Below are positions 1-8,637 of a stretch of 43,332 nt of DNA, one piece after another; positions within the stretch are counted from its first letter, which is position 1, and every line of letters begins with the position of its first letter. Origin of the DNA: a virus; IMG/VR virus record IMGVR_UViG_3300027969_000170, positions 1 through 43,332 of that record; one strand, written 5' to 3'. A program made the position numbers and the translations under genes. The notes below the pieces were generated by a model. That model saw only the letters and a program-made list of their open reading frames with translations. It searched no databases and was not told where the DNA came from.

Positions 1-34
1 TTAATATTTGTTCTTTGGCTTCGGCTTCTATTAA

Positions 35-790
35 TTATTCATTATCAGATATTGCAACTGCTACAGTAAGAACTGTGTTAGTATCTAGAGATTTAAATAT
101 TATTTTATTAGTACATACAATTACTTTGTAATTTTCTTTATCAAGAATTGAAATGTATTTTTTATAAATATCAACTTCAGTAAATTCTGTTAAATGGTTT
201 TCAGCTTGATGAGTTATGATAGCATCATATCTCTCGCCGGCTACATGAATACCTTTATCTGAAATTTTGAATTTAAAAAGTTCTTTATTATCTTCTAACT
301 TAAATAGAGATTTCATTTTATCTACATGTACAGTTAAAAGTTCAAAACTAAAAAGTTTATCAGTAGCTCCAAATGCTCTTTTCATTTCATCATCTGTCAT
401 TTCCATGAAATTAAGACTTGGATCTGCGCAATATAGATTGATTTTTAAATTTTCATCATATACTGAAAAATCAGTAGCAATATAAGTTTCACCTATTTTT
501 TGATAGGATATATTAGCTGACATATCTTTACCAAAATGTGAAATAGCATCAATAACTTTATTGCCATTGAAAAATGAAATTTTAATAGTAGATGAGATAG
601 TATCTTCTATTTCAAATAGTTCTGAAGTTTTAATAGAAGACATTTTTACAGCATCTTTTTGAGGAAGATATACTGAGGATGAAATCTTCTCAGCAGACAT
701 TTTCATAAAAATAAATTTATCAATTGATAAAAGTTTTTTGATGAAATACTGAAATTCAAGGCCATTGATTTTTTTAATTTTAAGTTCCAT
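35..790 (-). CDS. Sliding clamp-like DNA polymerase processivity factor (gp45-type candidate)
   Basis: 251 residues, close to the 228 of T4 gp45. No catalytic motif is visible. The protein alternates short beta strands and helices in repeated blocks, and the last 60 residues (strand-rich, ending in a hydrophobic VLTVAVAIS strand) look like the closing domain of a clamp. If correct, it would form a ring around DNA tethering the polymerase. Context supports this: it is transcribed with RNR and polymerase genes. A strong terminator lies just upstream (873-900), so it should have its own promoter in 791-872. No Shine-Dalgarno is present; the leader is A-rich, with AAAATA before the ATG. The reading frame stays open for 11 codons after the stop. 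Family assignment is from overall pattern only, so moderate confidence; the alternative is an unrelated replication accessory protein. Confidence 0.55.
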   Translation of the reverse strand: MELKIKKINGLEFQYFIKKLLSIDKFIFMKMSAEKISSSVYLPQKDAVKMSSIKTSELFEIEDTISSTIKISFFNGNKVIDAISHFGKDMSANISYQKIGETYIATDFSVYDENLKINLYCADPSLNFMEMTDDEMKRAFGATDKLFSFELLTVHVDKMKSLFKLEDNKELFKFKISDKGIHVAGERYDAIITHQAENHLTEFTEVDIYKKYISILDKENYKVIVCTNKIIFKSLDTNTVLTVAVAISDNE

Positions 791-872
791 TATTTTTAAA
801 TTTAGTTTAACCTTTTATTAAAAAAATAAATAGAGTTTCATTTTTTTATTAATAAATATGAAAATAATAAAA

Positions 873-900
873 AAAAGACTTGAATTGCTTCAAGTCTTTT
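873..900 (-). terminator. Rho-independent terminator between histone-like gene and clamp gene
   Basis: Perfect 12-bp inverted repeat AAAAGACTTGAA / TTCAAGTCTTTT with a 4-base loop (885-888). On the minus strand the stem is followed by a T-rich run (TTTTTTATTATTTT). It lies 25 bases past the stop of the histone-like gene and about 80 bases before the clamp start, so it should end the upstream transcript and separate the two units. Confidence 0.85.
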
Positions 901-924
901 AAAAAATCTTTTAAAAATCTTAAG

Positions 925-1104
925 TTATGACTCCTTTTTTGAATTTTGAACCTCAAGTCTTAATTCTTGAGCTAAAACCTTAATGTCTTGCATGGCTTTT
1001 CTAATTCTAGTTCCTGCTGATTTATTCCCTTTTACAAAGAATTTATCAACATCATCTTGCGCTAATTTTACAACTTCTTTGATTTTTTCAAATGTACTAC
1101 TCAT
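925..1104 (-). CDS. Histone H1-like protein, Hc1 family
   Basis: 59 residues. The sequence begins MSSTFEKIKEVVKLAQDDVD, continues with a KGNKSAGTRIRKAMQDIK core and ends in a charged helix. This matches the small Hc1-type histone H1-like proteins common in Bacteroidota, with the characteristic FEKIKELV / KGNK-AG-R-RKA-Q-IK-LAQE-R pattern. The protein is lysine-rich and predicted all-helical. In bacteria such proteins bind and compact DNA non-specifically. In a phage it might coat viral DNA, displace host nucleoid proteins or aid packaging (inference). It sits 33 bases downstream of nrdA, probably co-transcribed, and is followed by a strong terminator. The start is the only ATG in frame, preceded by an A/T-rich leader. 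Likely captured from a host; family call is from remembered consensus. Confidence 0.85.
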   Translation of the reverse strand: MSSTFEKIKEVVKLAQDDVDKFFVKGNKSAGTRIRKAMQDIKVLAQELRLEVQNSKKES

Positions 1105-1137
1105 TATTTAAAATTTAAAAATTAATTAAAAAAATAT

Positions 1138-3507
1138 TTATGCGCTGCATACTTCACAATTTGTAGGATCGTCTAAAGAACATGATATATTTTCAGCATT
1201 TTTTGTAATAGAACTTGTATCAATACCTAAGCCTGCAATGGCTTCAATAGCTGCTTTAGTTCTAAGATAATACATTCCAGTTTTAAGACCTTTTTTCCAT
1301 GCATAAAAGTGTGCAGACGTTAATTTTGCAGTATTACAATTCTCTATAAAAAGATTTAAACTTTGGCTTTGACAAATAAAAGCACCTCTATCAGCAGACA
1401 TATCTATTATGTCTTTTTGTTTCATTTCCCAGACTGTTTTATAAATATCTTGTAAATCTGCTGGAATTTCATCAATTCCTAAAACTGAGCCTCTATTAGC
1501 AATAAGTTTTAATCTCATTTCTTCTTTCCAAAGTCCTCTTTCCACTAAATCTTCTACTAAATATTTATTAACTACTGTATATTCACCGGCTAAAGTTCGT
1601 CTTTTATAAAGATTAGATGTAAATGCTTCAAATGCTTCATTATTACCTAAAATTTGTGCAGTTGATGCAGTTGGCATTGGTGCTAAAAGTAGAGAGTTTT
1701 TTACTCCATATTTAAGAATTTCTTTACGTAATTCATCCCAATCCCATCTGGATGTAGGTGTAATGCCCCACATATCAAATTGAAAAATTCCTTTTGAAAT
1801 AGGGCTACCTTGATATGATTCATAAGGCCCATCATTTTTTGACAGATCTTTAGAAGCTGTAAGAGAAGCAAAGTAAATTGTTTCAAATATTTCTATATTC
1901 ATTTGCTTAGCAGCATCGGATGTAAAAGATAATCCTAATATAGCGAAAAGATCAGCAAGTCCTTGTACTCCAATTCCTATTGGTCTATGTTTCATATTAG
2001 AATTTCTAGCCTCAGGAGTTGGATAATAATTTACATCAATTACTCTATTTAAATTTTTAGTAATTTGATAAGTTACATTATATAATTTTTGATAATTAAA
2101 AACTCTTTTTGTCTTATCTTGTTTTTTATTAGTAGGATAATCTACATATTTAGGTAGAGCAATAGAAGCCAAATTACAAACTGCTGTTTCTTCAGAGCTT
2201 GTATATTGGAGTATTTCTGTACATAGGTTACTGCCGTGCAATGTACCTAAATTCTTTTGATTATTTTTTTCATTTGCAGCATCTTTATATAACATATAAG
2301 GAGTGCCTGTTTCTATCTGAGATTCTAATACTTTTTGCCATATTTCTCTAGCTTTTACAGTTTTTTTACCAAGGCCTTCAGTTTCATATTGTTCATAAAG
2401 AGCTTTAAATTCATTCCCATATTTTTCATGCAAGTTAGGAGCTTCACTTGGACTAAAAAGAGTCCAATTTTCATCATTTTCTACACGCTGCATAAAAAGA
2501 TCAGGAATCCAAAGAGCAAGAAATAAATCACGTGCTCTCATTTCTTCTTTACCATGATTTTTTCTAAGATCTAAAAAATCCATTATGTCAGAATGCCAAG
2601 GTTCTAAATAAACAGCAATAGAACCTTTTCGTTTTCCGCCGCCTTGATCGACAAATCTTGCAGTTTCATTAAATACCTTAAGCATTGGAATTAAACCATT
2701 AGAAATTCCATTAGTACCTTTAATGTAAGAACCTTTTGCCCGTATATTATGAATATGAACTCCTATACCTCCTGCGTTTTTAGAAATCATAGCACAGTCA
2801 GTTAATGTTTTATAAATTCCTTCTAAAGAATCGCTATGCATCATTAATAAAAAACAAGATGATAATTGAGGTCTTTTTGTACCTGCATTAAATAAAGTTG
2901 GAGTTGCATGAGTAAAAAACCCTTGTGAAAGGAGTTCATAAGTTTCAATAGCTTCTTTTAAATTACCATACCAAATTCCACAGGCTACTCTCATTAATAA
3001 ATGCTGAGGTCTTTCAACCGGAACATTATGCATTTTTAAAAGATAACTTTTTTCCAAAGTTTTAAATCCAAAATAATCATAATTAAAATCTCTATCATAA
3101 TTAATAGCATCTTCTAATTCATTTTTATTTTTTTCGATAAATTCAAAAACTTCATCACTAATCATTCCTGCGGTTTCAGAAGTCTTTGGATCGATATATT
3201 CATATAAATCTTTTATTGTTTCATAGAAAGATTTTTTTGTATTTTTATGCAAAGATGTAATAGCTATTCTAGCAGATAGCATAGAATAATCAGGATGTAT
3301 TGATGTCATACTTGCAGAAATCTCAGCAGCTAAATTATCAAGTTCAACAGTAGTTACGCTGTCGTGTACACCTTGAATAACTTTTCTGGCAATTTCTAGA
3401 GCATCTACATAATCTGTGTTTAAACCATAAGTTTGTTTTCTAATTCTTGTTGTAATTTTATCATATTTTACAAGCTCTCTAGATCCATCTCTTTTTATTA
3501 CATGCAT
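1138..3507 (-). CDS. nrdA: Ribonucleoside-diphosphate reductase alpha subunit, class Ia
   Basis: 789 residues, full length. NrdA reduces NDPs to dNDPs in the cytoplasm with NrdB. Residues 1-90 form an ATP-cone (MHVIKRDGSRE start) for allosteric control of overall activity. Active-site residues are present: redox pair C218 (SSCF) and C444 (AVCNLAS), and the triad N427, C429, E431 in NLCTEI. Also present are the PTASTAQILGNNE loop (612-624), radical-transfer tyrosines Y746-Y747 (GMYYLRT) and C-terminal redox cysteines C784 and C787 (CEVC). The overall sequence resembles the eukaryote/Bacteroidota-type class Ia enzyme. The retained ATP-cone implies dATP feedback, in principle. The operon runs NrdB, DUF2061, NrdA, histone-like protein. 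MHVIK is the natural start; 42 bases separate it from the upstream gene. Confidence 0.98.
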   Translation of the reverse strand: MHVIKRDGSRELVKYDKITTRIRKQTYGLNTDYVDALEIARKVIQGVHDSVTTVELDNLAAEISASMTSIHPDYSMLSARIAITSLHKNTKKSFYETIKDLYEYIDPKTSETAGMISDEVFEFIEKNKNELEDAINYDRDFNYDYFGFKTLEKSYLLKMHNVPVERPQHLLMRVACGIWYGNLKEAIETYELLSQGFFTHATPTLFNAGTKRPQLSSCFLLMMHSDSLEGIYKTLTDCAMISKNAGGIGVHIHNIRAKGSYIKGTNGISNGLIPMLKVFNETARFVDQGGGKRKGSIAVYLEPWHSDIMDFLDLRKNHGKEEMRARDLFLALWIPDLFMQRVENDENWTLFSPSEAPNLHEKYGNEFKALYEQYETEGLGKKTVKAREIWQKVLESQIETGTPYMLYKDAANEKNNQKNLGTLHGSNLCTEILQYTSSEETAVCNLASIALPKYVDYPTNKKQDKTKRVFNYQKLYNVTYQITKNLNRVIDVNYYPTPEARNSNMKHRPIGIGVQGLADLFAILGLSFTSDAAKQMNIEIFETIYFASLTASKDLSKNDGPYESYQGSPISKGIFQFDMWGITPTSRWDWDELRKEILKYGVKNSLLLAPMPTASTAQILGNNEAFEAFTSNLYKRRTLAGEYTVVNKYLVEDLVERGLWKEEMRLKLIANRGSVLGIDEIPADLQDIYKTVWEMKQKDIIDMSADRGAFICQSQSLNLFIENCNTAKLTSAHFYAWKKGLKTGMYYLRTKAAIEAIAGLGIDTSSITKNAENISCSLDDPTNCEVCSA

Positions 3508-3549
3508 ATAAATATTTATTTTTTATTGTTTTTCTTGGAAACCTGTTAC

Positions 3550-3792
3550 TTATTTTTTTATCTTTAGACCAAATTTGACCCATCGATACCAAATTCTTTC
3601 ATGTAAGTAATATTGCGTAGGTTTGTATATCAATTCGACAATACTAAAAGTAGCCCCAATCTTTATCGATCTACTTACACACCATATAATAATAAATCCT
3701 ATCAAAGTACTTATGATTCGATAAGATATAGTTTTTACTATGTGCCTTTTTTTCTCCACTATCACGGTTTCACTTATCACTAAGCCTGGCAT
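3550..3792 (-). CDS. DUF2061-family small membrane protein
   Basis: 80 residues. After a short polar start, the sequence contains KTISYRIISTLIGFIIIWCV (one membrane helix), a second weaker hydrophobic stretch, and the family hallmark KPTQYYLHERIWYRWVKFG near the C terminus. DUF2061 proteins are small, probably two-helix, inner-membrane proteins of unknown function found in many bacteria. It lies between nrdB (6 bases upstream) and nrdA (42 bases downstream), so it is embedded in the RNR operon. There is no obvious functional link to dNTP synthesis. A moron picked up from a host is possible. The start could also be a few codons downstream; MPGLV is chosen because it directly abuts the nrdB stop. 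Confidence 0.8.
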   Translation of the reverse strand: MPGLVISETVIVEKKRHIVKTISYRIISTLIGFIIIWCVSRSIKIGATFSIVELIYKPTQYYLHERIWYRWVKFGLKIKK

Positions 3793-3798
3793 TGATTA

Positions 3799-4764
3799 TT
3801 AAAAATCTGTATCAAATGAGAATGTTTCATCTTTTGTTTTATTAAGTACACCTGTTTTTTGATATTCTCCTACTCTTTTTTCAAAAAAGTTAGTCTTACC
3901 TTCTAGAGCAATATTTTCCATAAAATCAAATGGATTTTTAGAACCATATTCCTTTTCATATCCTAAAGATACTAGAAGTCTATCTGTTACAAACTCTAAA
4001 TATTGCTTCATTAAATCTGCATTCATTCCAATAAGTCTAATTGGTAAAGCCTCTGTAATAAATTCTTTTTCTATATTAAGAGCAGAACCTAAAATTTCTA
4101 ATATTCTTTCTCTAGAAAGCTTATTCTTAATATGGTTATTATAAAGAAGACATGCAAAATCAGTATGCATTCCTTCGTCTCTTGATATTAATTCATTAGA
4201 GAACGAAAGGCCTGGCATTAATCCTCTCTTTTTTAACCAGAATATAGAACAAAAAGAACCGGAAAAGAAAATACCTTCTACTGCAGCAAAAGCTACAAGT
4301 CTTTCTATAAAATCAGGACTATTTATCCAACGAAGAGCCCATTCCGCTTTTTTAGCTACGGCTGGCACATTTTCTAATGCATTAAAGAGATAATCTTTTT
4401 CTTTTGAATCATTAATATATGTATCAATTAAAAGAGAATATACTTCAGAATGTATATTTTCAATCATAATCTGAAACCCATAAAAACATCGAGCTTCTGC
4501 ATATTGTACCTCTGAAAGAAAATTTACTCCTAAATTTTCATTGACTATGCCGTCAGAAGCTGCAAAAAATGCTAATATATGCTTAATGAAAAATCTTTCA
4601 TCTTCATTAAGTTTTTCTCTCCAATCTATTAAATCCTGAGATAAATCTATTTCTTCAGCGGTCCAAAATGTAGCTTCTGCTGTTTTATACATTTGCCAAA
4701 TATCATCATGTTTTATTGGAAAAAGTACAAACCTGTTAGGTTCTTCAATTAAAATAGGTTCCAT
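3799..4764 (-). CDS. nrdB: Ribonucleoside-diphosphate reductase beta subunit, class Ia
   Basis: 321 residues. The small subunit holds the di-iron tyrosyl radical that starts catalysis in NrdA. All ligands can be placed: D71 (ASDGIVNEN), E102 and H105 (ENIHSEVY), E163 (AAVEGIFF), and E197 and H200 (SRDEGMH). The radical tyrosine is Y109, 38 residues after D71 as in known enzymes. The C-terminal tail FSFDTDF matches the peptide that docks on NrdA. The protein is of the same eukaryote/Bacteroidota-like type as NrdA here, suggesting joint acquisition. It starts 15 bases after the truncated polymerase stop and is followed at 6 bases by the DUF2061 gene. Confidence 0.98.
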   Translation of the reverse strand: MEPILIEEPNRFVLFPIKHDDIWQMYKTAEATFWTAEEIDLSQDLIDWREKLNEDERFFIKHILAFFAASDGIVNENLGVNFLSEVQYAEARCFYGFQIMIENIHSEVYSLLIDTYINDSKEKDYLFNALENVPAVAKKAEWALRWINSPDFIERLVAFAAVEGIFFSGSFCSIFWLKKRGLMPGLSFSNELISRDEGMHTDFACLLYNNHIKNKLSRERILEILGSALNIEKEFITEALPIRLIGMNADLMKQYLEFVTDRLLVSLGYEKEYGSKNPFDFMENIALEGKTNFFEKRVGEYQKTGVLNKTKDETFSFDTDF

Positions 4765-4778
4765 ATATATTTGTTGTT

Positions 4779-6212
4779 TTATAATCCTTTTATTTTTTTA
4801 ATCTCGTTTTTAATTTTTTCAACTTTAAGTTGATATTCTTTAGATTCTTTTTTATATATTTTACGGTTAGTATATAACTCAGTTAAAATATCTTTTAATA
4901 CTGAATCTTCTTTTTTGTAAATTGCACCAGTTACTGATACTATATTGTCTGAATTTTTTAAATTGTTAGCTTCTTCAATTGGCATTTTGCCAATAAATGA
5001 TTCAGGACTTACATTGATCTGTCTCATTATTGAAGGATATAGAGAAGCGAAATCAAAACAAGCTACTGCTTTATGCATACCTACAACAGGTGCTTTTACA
5101 TAAGCACCTGTATATTGAGTATCTTTAGAATCATCTATTTTATTTTTAGCCATTACTTTCTTTTGAGAAAGAAATTTACGGCATAACATAGATTCAGTTA
5201 TTGCAATAGGAGAAGAAGCTTTATAAATCCCTATTCTGCACATATTTGCAATGGTGAGTGCAATATCCATTGTTTTTAATTTTTGATGAATTAAATACAC
5301 TAAACATGTATCAACTGCATTATAGTATACGTATTTAGTGTATTCTTTTTCATAAAGATCTTGTATAGTTCCATTATATTTAATTTTCTTTAAACCTACT
5401 ACAGCTTCAGCAGTTGAGTCTAAAGTAAAATTCTCTTTAATGTCTATAGTCTTATCCCATTTTCTATAAAGTTCTAAATAATCCATTACTCCTACATGAA
5501 GAGGTAAATTATCATTTCCCCATAGCTGTTTAACTGGGCTTGATATTGAAGGATCTAATGATAACTTAAATGCTCTATTTACTAGATACTTCCAGTCAAA
5601 ATTAATAAAATTCCATCCAGTAACCATTGGAAATTTAGATACAAATGAACTAAAAAACGTATATAGTAGATCATATTCAGAATTTAATTTTTTAAAGATA
5701 AAATTAAATTTAACATTATGATTTTTAAAATATTCATCTAAGTCTTTTTGTATTTTTTGCTGTTCACTAATAACCAAGTCATTTGTAGCTAAAACAATTA
5801 CTTGCATATTAGGAGTTACTATAGCGATAGTAGTTACTGGCGTATTTGCTTTTTCAGCTTCAGGAAATCCATCATTAACCTCTACTTCTATATCAACAAA
5901 ATAAACTTTTGGAAAATTATAACCGAAAATCTCTTCTATATCATCATGTGGCAATTCATCTATAAACTGTGTAAGAGAATATTTATCTAAAGATTTAGAT
6001 TTTACTTTTTTTACTGATTTATTATCCCAGTTCGTAAATTCATTTGATTTATTTTTATCTTTATCTGCACATAATTCCCAATTGGCTACATCATCTATCT
6101 TGTACTGCTTGTAATCAGTAACACCTTCTTTATTATAAAAAGATATAGTTAGATTAGAACCTTTCTGTTGTATATCAAGTAGCATATTAATATCCTCTAT
6201 GCTGGCGATCAA
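4779..6212 (-). CDS. 43: Family B DNA polymerase, N-terminal half only (exonuclease plus palm motif A)
   Basis: 477 residues versus about 900 in T4 gp43. The 3'-5' exonuclease domain is intact: Exo I D107/E109 (FVDIEVE), Exo II N201 and D206 ([15 protein letters not shown]), Exo III Y297/D301 (YYNAVDTCL). Motif A is DFASLYPS, with D387 as first catalytic aspartate. The protein then ends in a charged helix ([18 protein letters not shown]) where the fingers would begin. Motif B (K-x3-NSxYG) and motif C (DTD) are absent. No downstream fragment exists: nrdB starts 15 bases later. The other half must lie outside this window, so this is probably a natural split polymerase whose halves assemble. The first 26 bases overlap the upstream dUTPase-like gene, implying translational coupling. 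Confidence 0.9.
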   Translation of the reverse strand: MIASIEDINMLLDIQQKGSNLTISFYNKEGVTDYKQYKIDDVANWELCADKDKNKSNEFTNWDNKSVKKVKSKSLDKYSLTQFIDELPHDDIEEIFGYNFPKVYFVDIEVEVNDGFPEAEKANTPVTTIAIVTPNMQVIVLATNDLVISEQQKIQKDLDEYFKNHNVKFNFIFKKLNSEYDLLYTFFSSFVSKFPMVTGWNFINFDWKYLVNRAFKLSLDPSISSPVKQLWGNDNLPLHVGVMDYLELYRKWDKTIDIKENFTLDSTAEAVVGLKKIKYNGTIQDLYEKEYTKYVYYNAVDTCLVYLIHQKLKTMDIALTIANMCRIGIYKASSPIAITESMLCRKFLSQKKVMAKNKIDDSKDTQYTGAYVKAPVVGMHKAVACFDFASLYPSIMRQINVSPESFIGKMPIEEANNLKNSDNIVSVTGAIYKKEDSVLKDILTELYTNRKIYKKESKEYQLKVEKIKNEIKKIKGL

Positions 6213-6657
6213 TATTTTCTTTATTCTTAGCTACGTAATAATTAAAAATCTCTTCTGCATCCATACCTACTGAAATCATTAAATTAAATAAAAAATGTTG
6301 AATATCTATTAATTCCATTTTTAAATCTTTTAAATCTCTTTCTGAAAGATCTGATAATGCAATATCTTTAATTTTTGAATGACTTTTTTTCCAAGGCTTC
6401 CATACGCCATTTCCTATTCCGTCTTGGACGCCGCCTAAAGCATCAAAAGCCTCCATCAATTCAGACTGTATAGCTAAGTGATTCCATTTCCAAAATTCTA
6501 AAATACCTGACATCTTTTTTTGCATTTCATCAAAATTATATCCATATACTTCAGTTTGAATATTTTTTTGAAGATCTACTAAATCTTTAAGAGTATTTTT
6601 AGATTTATTATAGCTATCTTCTACTAATAAATGAGAACAATGTTGAAAATCTGACAT
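6187..6657 (-). CDS. Dimeric all-alpha dUTPase/dCTPase-like NTP pyrophosphatase
   Basis: 156 residues. The all-helical MazG/dUTPase-2 signature is visible: metal-binding E66-x2-E69 (ELMEAFDAL) and E115-x2-D118 (ELIDIQHFLFNL), then the terminal nucleotide-contact motif [17 protein letters not shown]. Enzymes of this type hydrolyse dUTP (and dCTP in T4 gp56) to the monophosphate and pyrophosphate. They keep uracil out of DNA and feed thymidylate synthesis. This fits with the RNR genes downstream. It overlaps the polymerase gene by 26 bases. The family is clear; which nucleotide is preferred is not visible. Confidence 0.85.
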   Translation of the reverse strand: MSDFQHCSHLLVEDSYNKSKNTLKDLVDLQKNIQTEVYGYNFDEMQKKMSGILEFWKWNHLAIQSELMEAFDALGGVQDGIGNGVWKPWKKSHSKIKDIALSDLSERDLKDLKMELIDIQHFLFNLMISVGMDAEEIFNYYVAKNKENIDRQHRGY

Positions 6658-6738
6658 ATTTATTATTTTTTATTCATTTATTATAGAAGCTTTTTTAAGT
6701 ATTGTTTCATAGAAATAGCTTTTTTATGAAATATTTTA

Positions 6739-7008
6739 TTAATCTCTATAGCTATTTTGAAATTCTTCGTATGTACTTATAAGCTTTTCATTTACAGGTT
6801 TGTCATCTATAAAAAAATCATCTTCACGACCATTTAACGTCTTTCCATCATTAGTTAATTTCGTAAAAGGGTTATCTTTAAGTTTACCTAAAGATAAACT
6901 ACGAGTAATTACGTAATCTCCATCAAGTTTAGATACTTGATAGCCTTTACTAAACCAATATACTTTTTTTCCAGCGTCTACGGCTGCTTTTATTTCTTTT
7001 AAATTCAT
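6739..7008 (-). CDS. Hypothetical small protein (89 aa)
   Basis: No family recognised with certainty. The sequence starts MNLKEIKAAVDAGKKVYW, followed by a YxVxxxxGxYVITxS strand pair and a GKTLNGREDDFFID turn. Small phage proteins with this pattern (helix, KVYW strand, then a T-LNG-E-DFF segment) occur in many phages and are predicted alpha/beta folds of unknown role. It is soluble, with no signal peptide or membrane segment. It sits between the lipoprotein gene (20 bases upstream) and the dUTPase-like gene (81-base gap downstream). Reading frame, start codon and base composition look genuine. Confidence 0.7.
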   Translation of the reverse strand: MNLKEIKAAVDAGKKVYWFSKGYQVSKLDGDYVITRSLSLGKLKDNPFTKLTNDGKTLNGREDDFFIDDKPVNEKLISTYEEFQNSYRD

Positions 7009-7028
7009 TTTATATGTTTTTTATTAAG

Positions 7029-7502
7029 TTATGGAGCAGAAACAATAAAAGGAAATACAGTTTCAAACAGAAGAGTGTCTTTGTATAATTTTATTGTCAA
7101 AGAGCCTGATTCGTTTAAAGTAGTATTTAATAAAAATAATAGCCCTAATGGCTCATTATTATCTTTTTTATCTAAAATTAATATTTTGCTATTACATTCT
7201 TTATTTAATTCATAATTAATATTAAAATCATTTGAATTTCTTTTAAGAATAGATGTTAAATTTATTTTATTACCTAATGAATCTATATGATAAAAGTCAA
7301 CATAAATATTAAAATTGCGATTATTAGAAACTGAAAACCAATCTTCGTTGCTGCGGTATACAGTAAGTGAATCAATTGACAATGTCATATAATTAATTGG
7401 CTTTTTTAAAAGAATATCTTCTCTAGACATCCTTGTATTTACAGATATTTCTTCCTTTGCGCAAGAACTTAAAATCAATAATAATAATAATAATTTTTTC
7501 AT
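7029..7502 (-). CDS. Phage-encoded lipoprotein, probably surface exposed
   Basis: 157 residues. The N terminus is a lipoprotein signal peptide: MKK, a leucine-rich core, then lipobox LSSC with lipidated C14. The residues after the cysteine, AKEE, fit the lysine-plus-two-acids surface-export signal described for flavobacterial lipoproteins. The mature part is strand-rich with no recognised domain and looks like a small immunoglobulin-like or beta-sandwich domain. It starts 2 bases after the upstream gene stop. By analogy with T5 Llp and similar proteins it could block receptors against superinfection (inference). Surface location depends on the host being Bacteroidota. Confidence 0.75.
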   Translation of the reverse strand: MKKLLLLLLILSSCAKEEISVNTRMSREDILLKKPINYMTLSIDSLTVYRSNEDWFSVSNNRNFNIYVDFYHIDSLGNKINLTSILKRNSNDFNINYELNKECNSKILILDKKDNNEPLGLLFLLNTTLNESGSLTIKLYKDTLLFETVFPFIVSAP

Positions 7503-7504
7503 TT

Positions 7505-8629
7505 TTAAAATTTTTTTTTATAGTCATTAAAGGTTTTAAATCCTTCTTTTTCTATAGTATATATTATTTTATTTATTATTAAATTAAAATTATTAATATC
7601 TTCAACTGTTAAAAAGGTATCAACTTTATATTTTTTATATTTTCTAAAAGAATTAAGAATAATTTGAAAAACTATTTTATTATTTTCTGATCTACCTATA
7701 ATTTCTTTAGTCTTTTCAATGGGAATCATTTTAATATTTAGTTGATATTCATCAGATTTAGCAAATTCACCTGTTTTAAAATCTATTAGCTGTAAATCTT
7801 TTTCTTTTAAACTCATGTATTCATTATAAATAAAACATATTAAATTAATATATCTTAAATCTAAAGGCCCTCTATCTAGAGATTGTTTTAGTTTAAAACT
7901 ATCTAAAAAATTTAAAATGTCTAAAAGAAGAATAGATATAATATCATTACTCTCCTTTTTATTTTCTTTAGAATATGTCTTACTAGGATTAATAATCTTA
8001 ATAATTAAATTATTTTCTATAAATTTAAATAAAATTAAATCAATTTTATTAAATTCCGTATTTATAAGATTGCTATTTAGCGTAACCGTATCTACAAAAA
8101 AATTAAAATTGTCTATTGATTGATTATTAACAAATTCTAATAGAGAAGTCTGTTGAGTTTTATTTAATCGTCCTGCAAATAAAGGAATATTTTCTTTAAC
8201 ACCTAGAATAGAAGAGTATTTAGAAATAATAAGTGGATCTTCTATTGTTTCTATTGTTTTGTTTGATTTTTTAACTAAAATTCTATTAAGTATAATTCCA
8301 ATATTTATATTATTGCTATCTAGTAAACAGCTTTCTGGAAAATAATCAAAACAAAAAACCCAATCTAGAGGCAATAACTTTATAATATCAGTTGATAAAT
8401 TTTCAAAATAAAAAATACCTTTTTCATATAGAGAAGTTAATGTTCTATCAATTAAATCAATAGGCTCTTCTTTTTTTTTAAAAAAATTAAAAGTATTTAA
8501 ATTTCGCTGTACATATAAATCAGAAGAATTATTTTTTTTAAAAACTATTAAATGAGAATCGAATAGATTTTTTAAAAAATCAATACCTTTTTTATTATAC
8601 ACATCATTTAATTCTAAAAAATTAGACAT
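7505..8629 (-). CDS. Hypothetical protein (374 aa)
   Basis: No confident family. The N-terminal third contains SSDLYVQRNLNTFNFFKKK, a DLIDRTLTSLYEKGIFYFENL helix and a LPLDWVFCFDYFPE strand followed by NIGIILNRILVKK. This order recalls a group of proteins in T4-like marine phages that may share a nucleotidyltransferase or RNA-ligase-like fold. I cannot identify a KxDG lysine, so this is only a hint. The remainder is asparagine- and lysine-rich with alternating helices. No signal peptide or membrane segment. It is flanked closely by the lipoprotein gene (2 bases) and the oxygenase gene (8 bases), so it is part of the same transcription unit. Confidence 0.7.
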   Translation of the reverse strand: MSNFLELNDVYNKKGIDFLKNLFDSHLIVFKKNNSSDLYVQRNLNTFNFFKKKEEPIDLIDRTLTSLYEKGIFYFENLSTDIIKLLPLDWVFCFDYFPESCLLDSNNINIGIILNRILVKKSNKTIETIEDPLIISKYSSILGVKENIPLFAGRLNKTQQTSLLEFVNNQSIDNFNFFVDTVTLNSNLINTEFNKIDLILFKFIENNLIIKIINPSKTYSKENKKESNDIISILLLDILNFLDSFKLKQSLDRGPLDLRYINLICFIYNEYMSLKEKDLQLIDFKTGEFAKSDEYQLNIKMIPIEKTKEIIGRSENNKIVFQIILNSFRKYKKYKVDTFLTVEDINNFNLIINKIIYTIEKEGFKTFNDYKKKF

Positions 8630-8637
8630 ATTTATAA

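Noticed and set aside
1-37. The clamp frame stays open past its stop with LIEAEAKEQIL, suggesting readthrough or a downstream gene.
   Set aside because: No start codon is visible and only 11 codons can be seen before the window edge, so neither claim can be supported.
4764-4779. Homing endonuclease or intron explaining the split polymerase.
   Set aside because: Only 14 bases separate the polymerase stop and nrdB; no room for an intron or endonuclease gene.
8627-8636. TATAAATA on the minus strand overlapping the ATG of the 374-aa gene, as a second late promoter.
   Set aside because: It overlaps the start codon, so a transcript starting there would lack the ATG; probably chance in an AT-rich leader.
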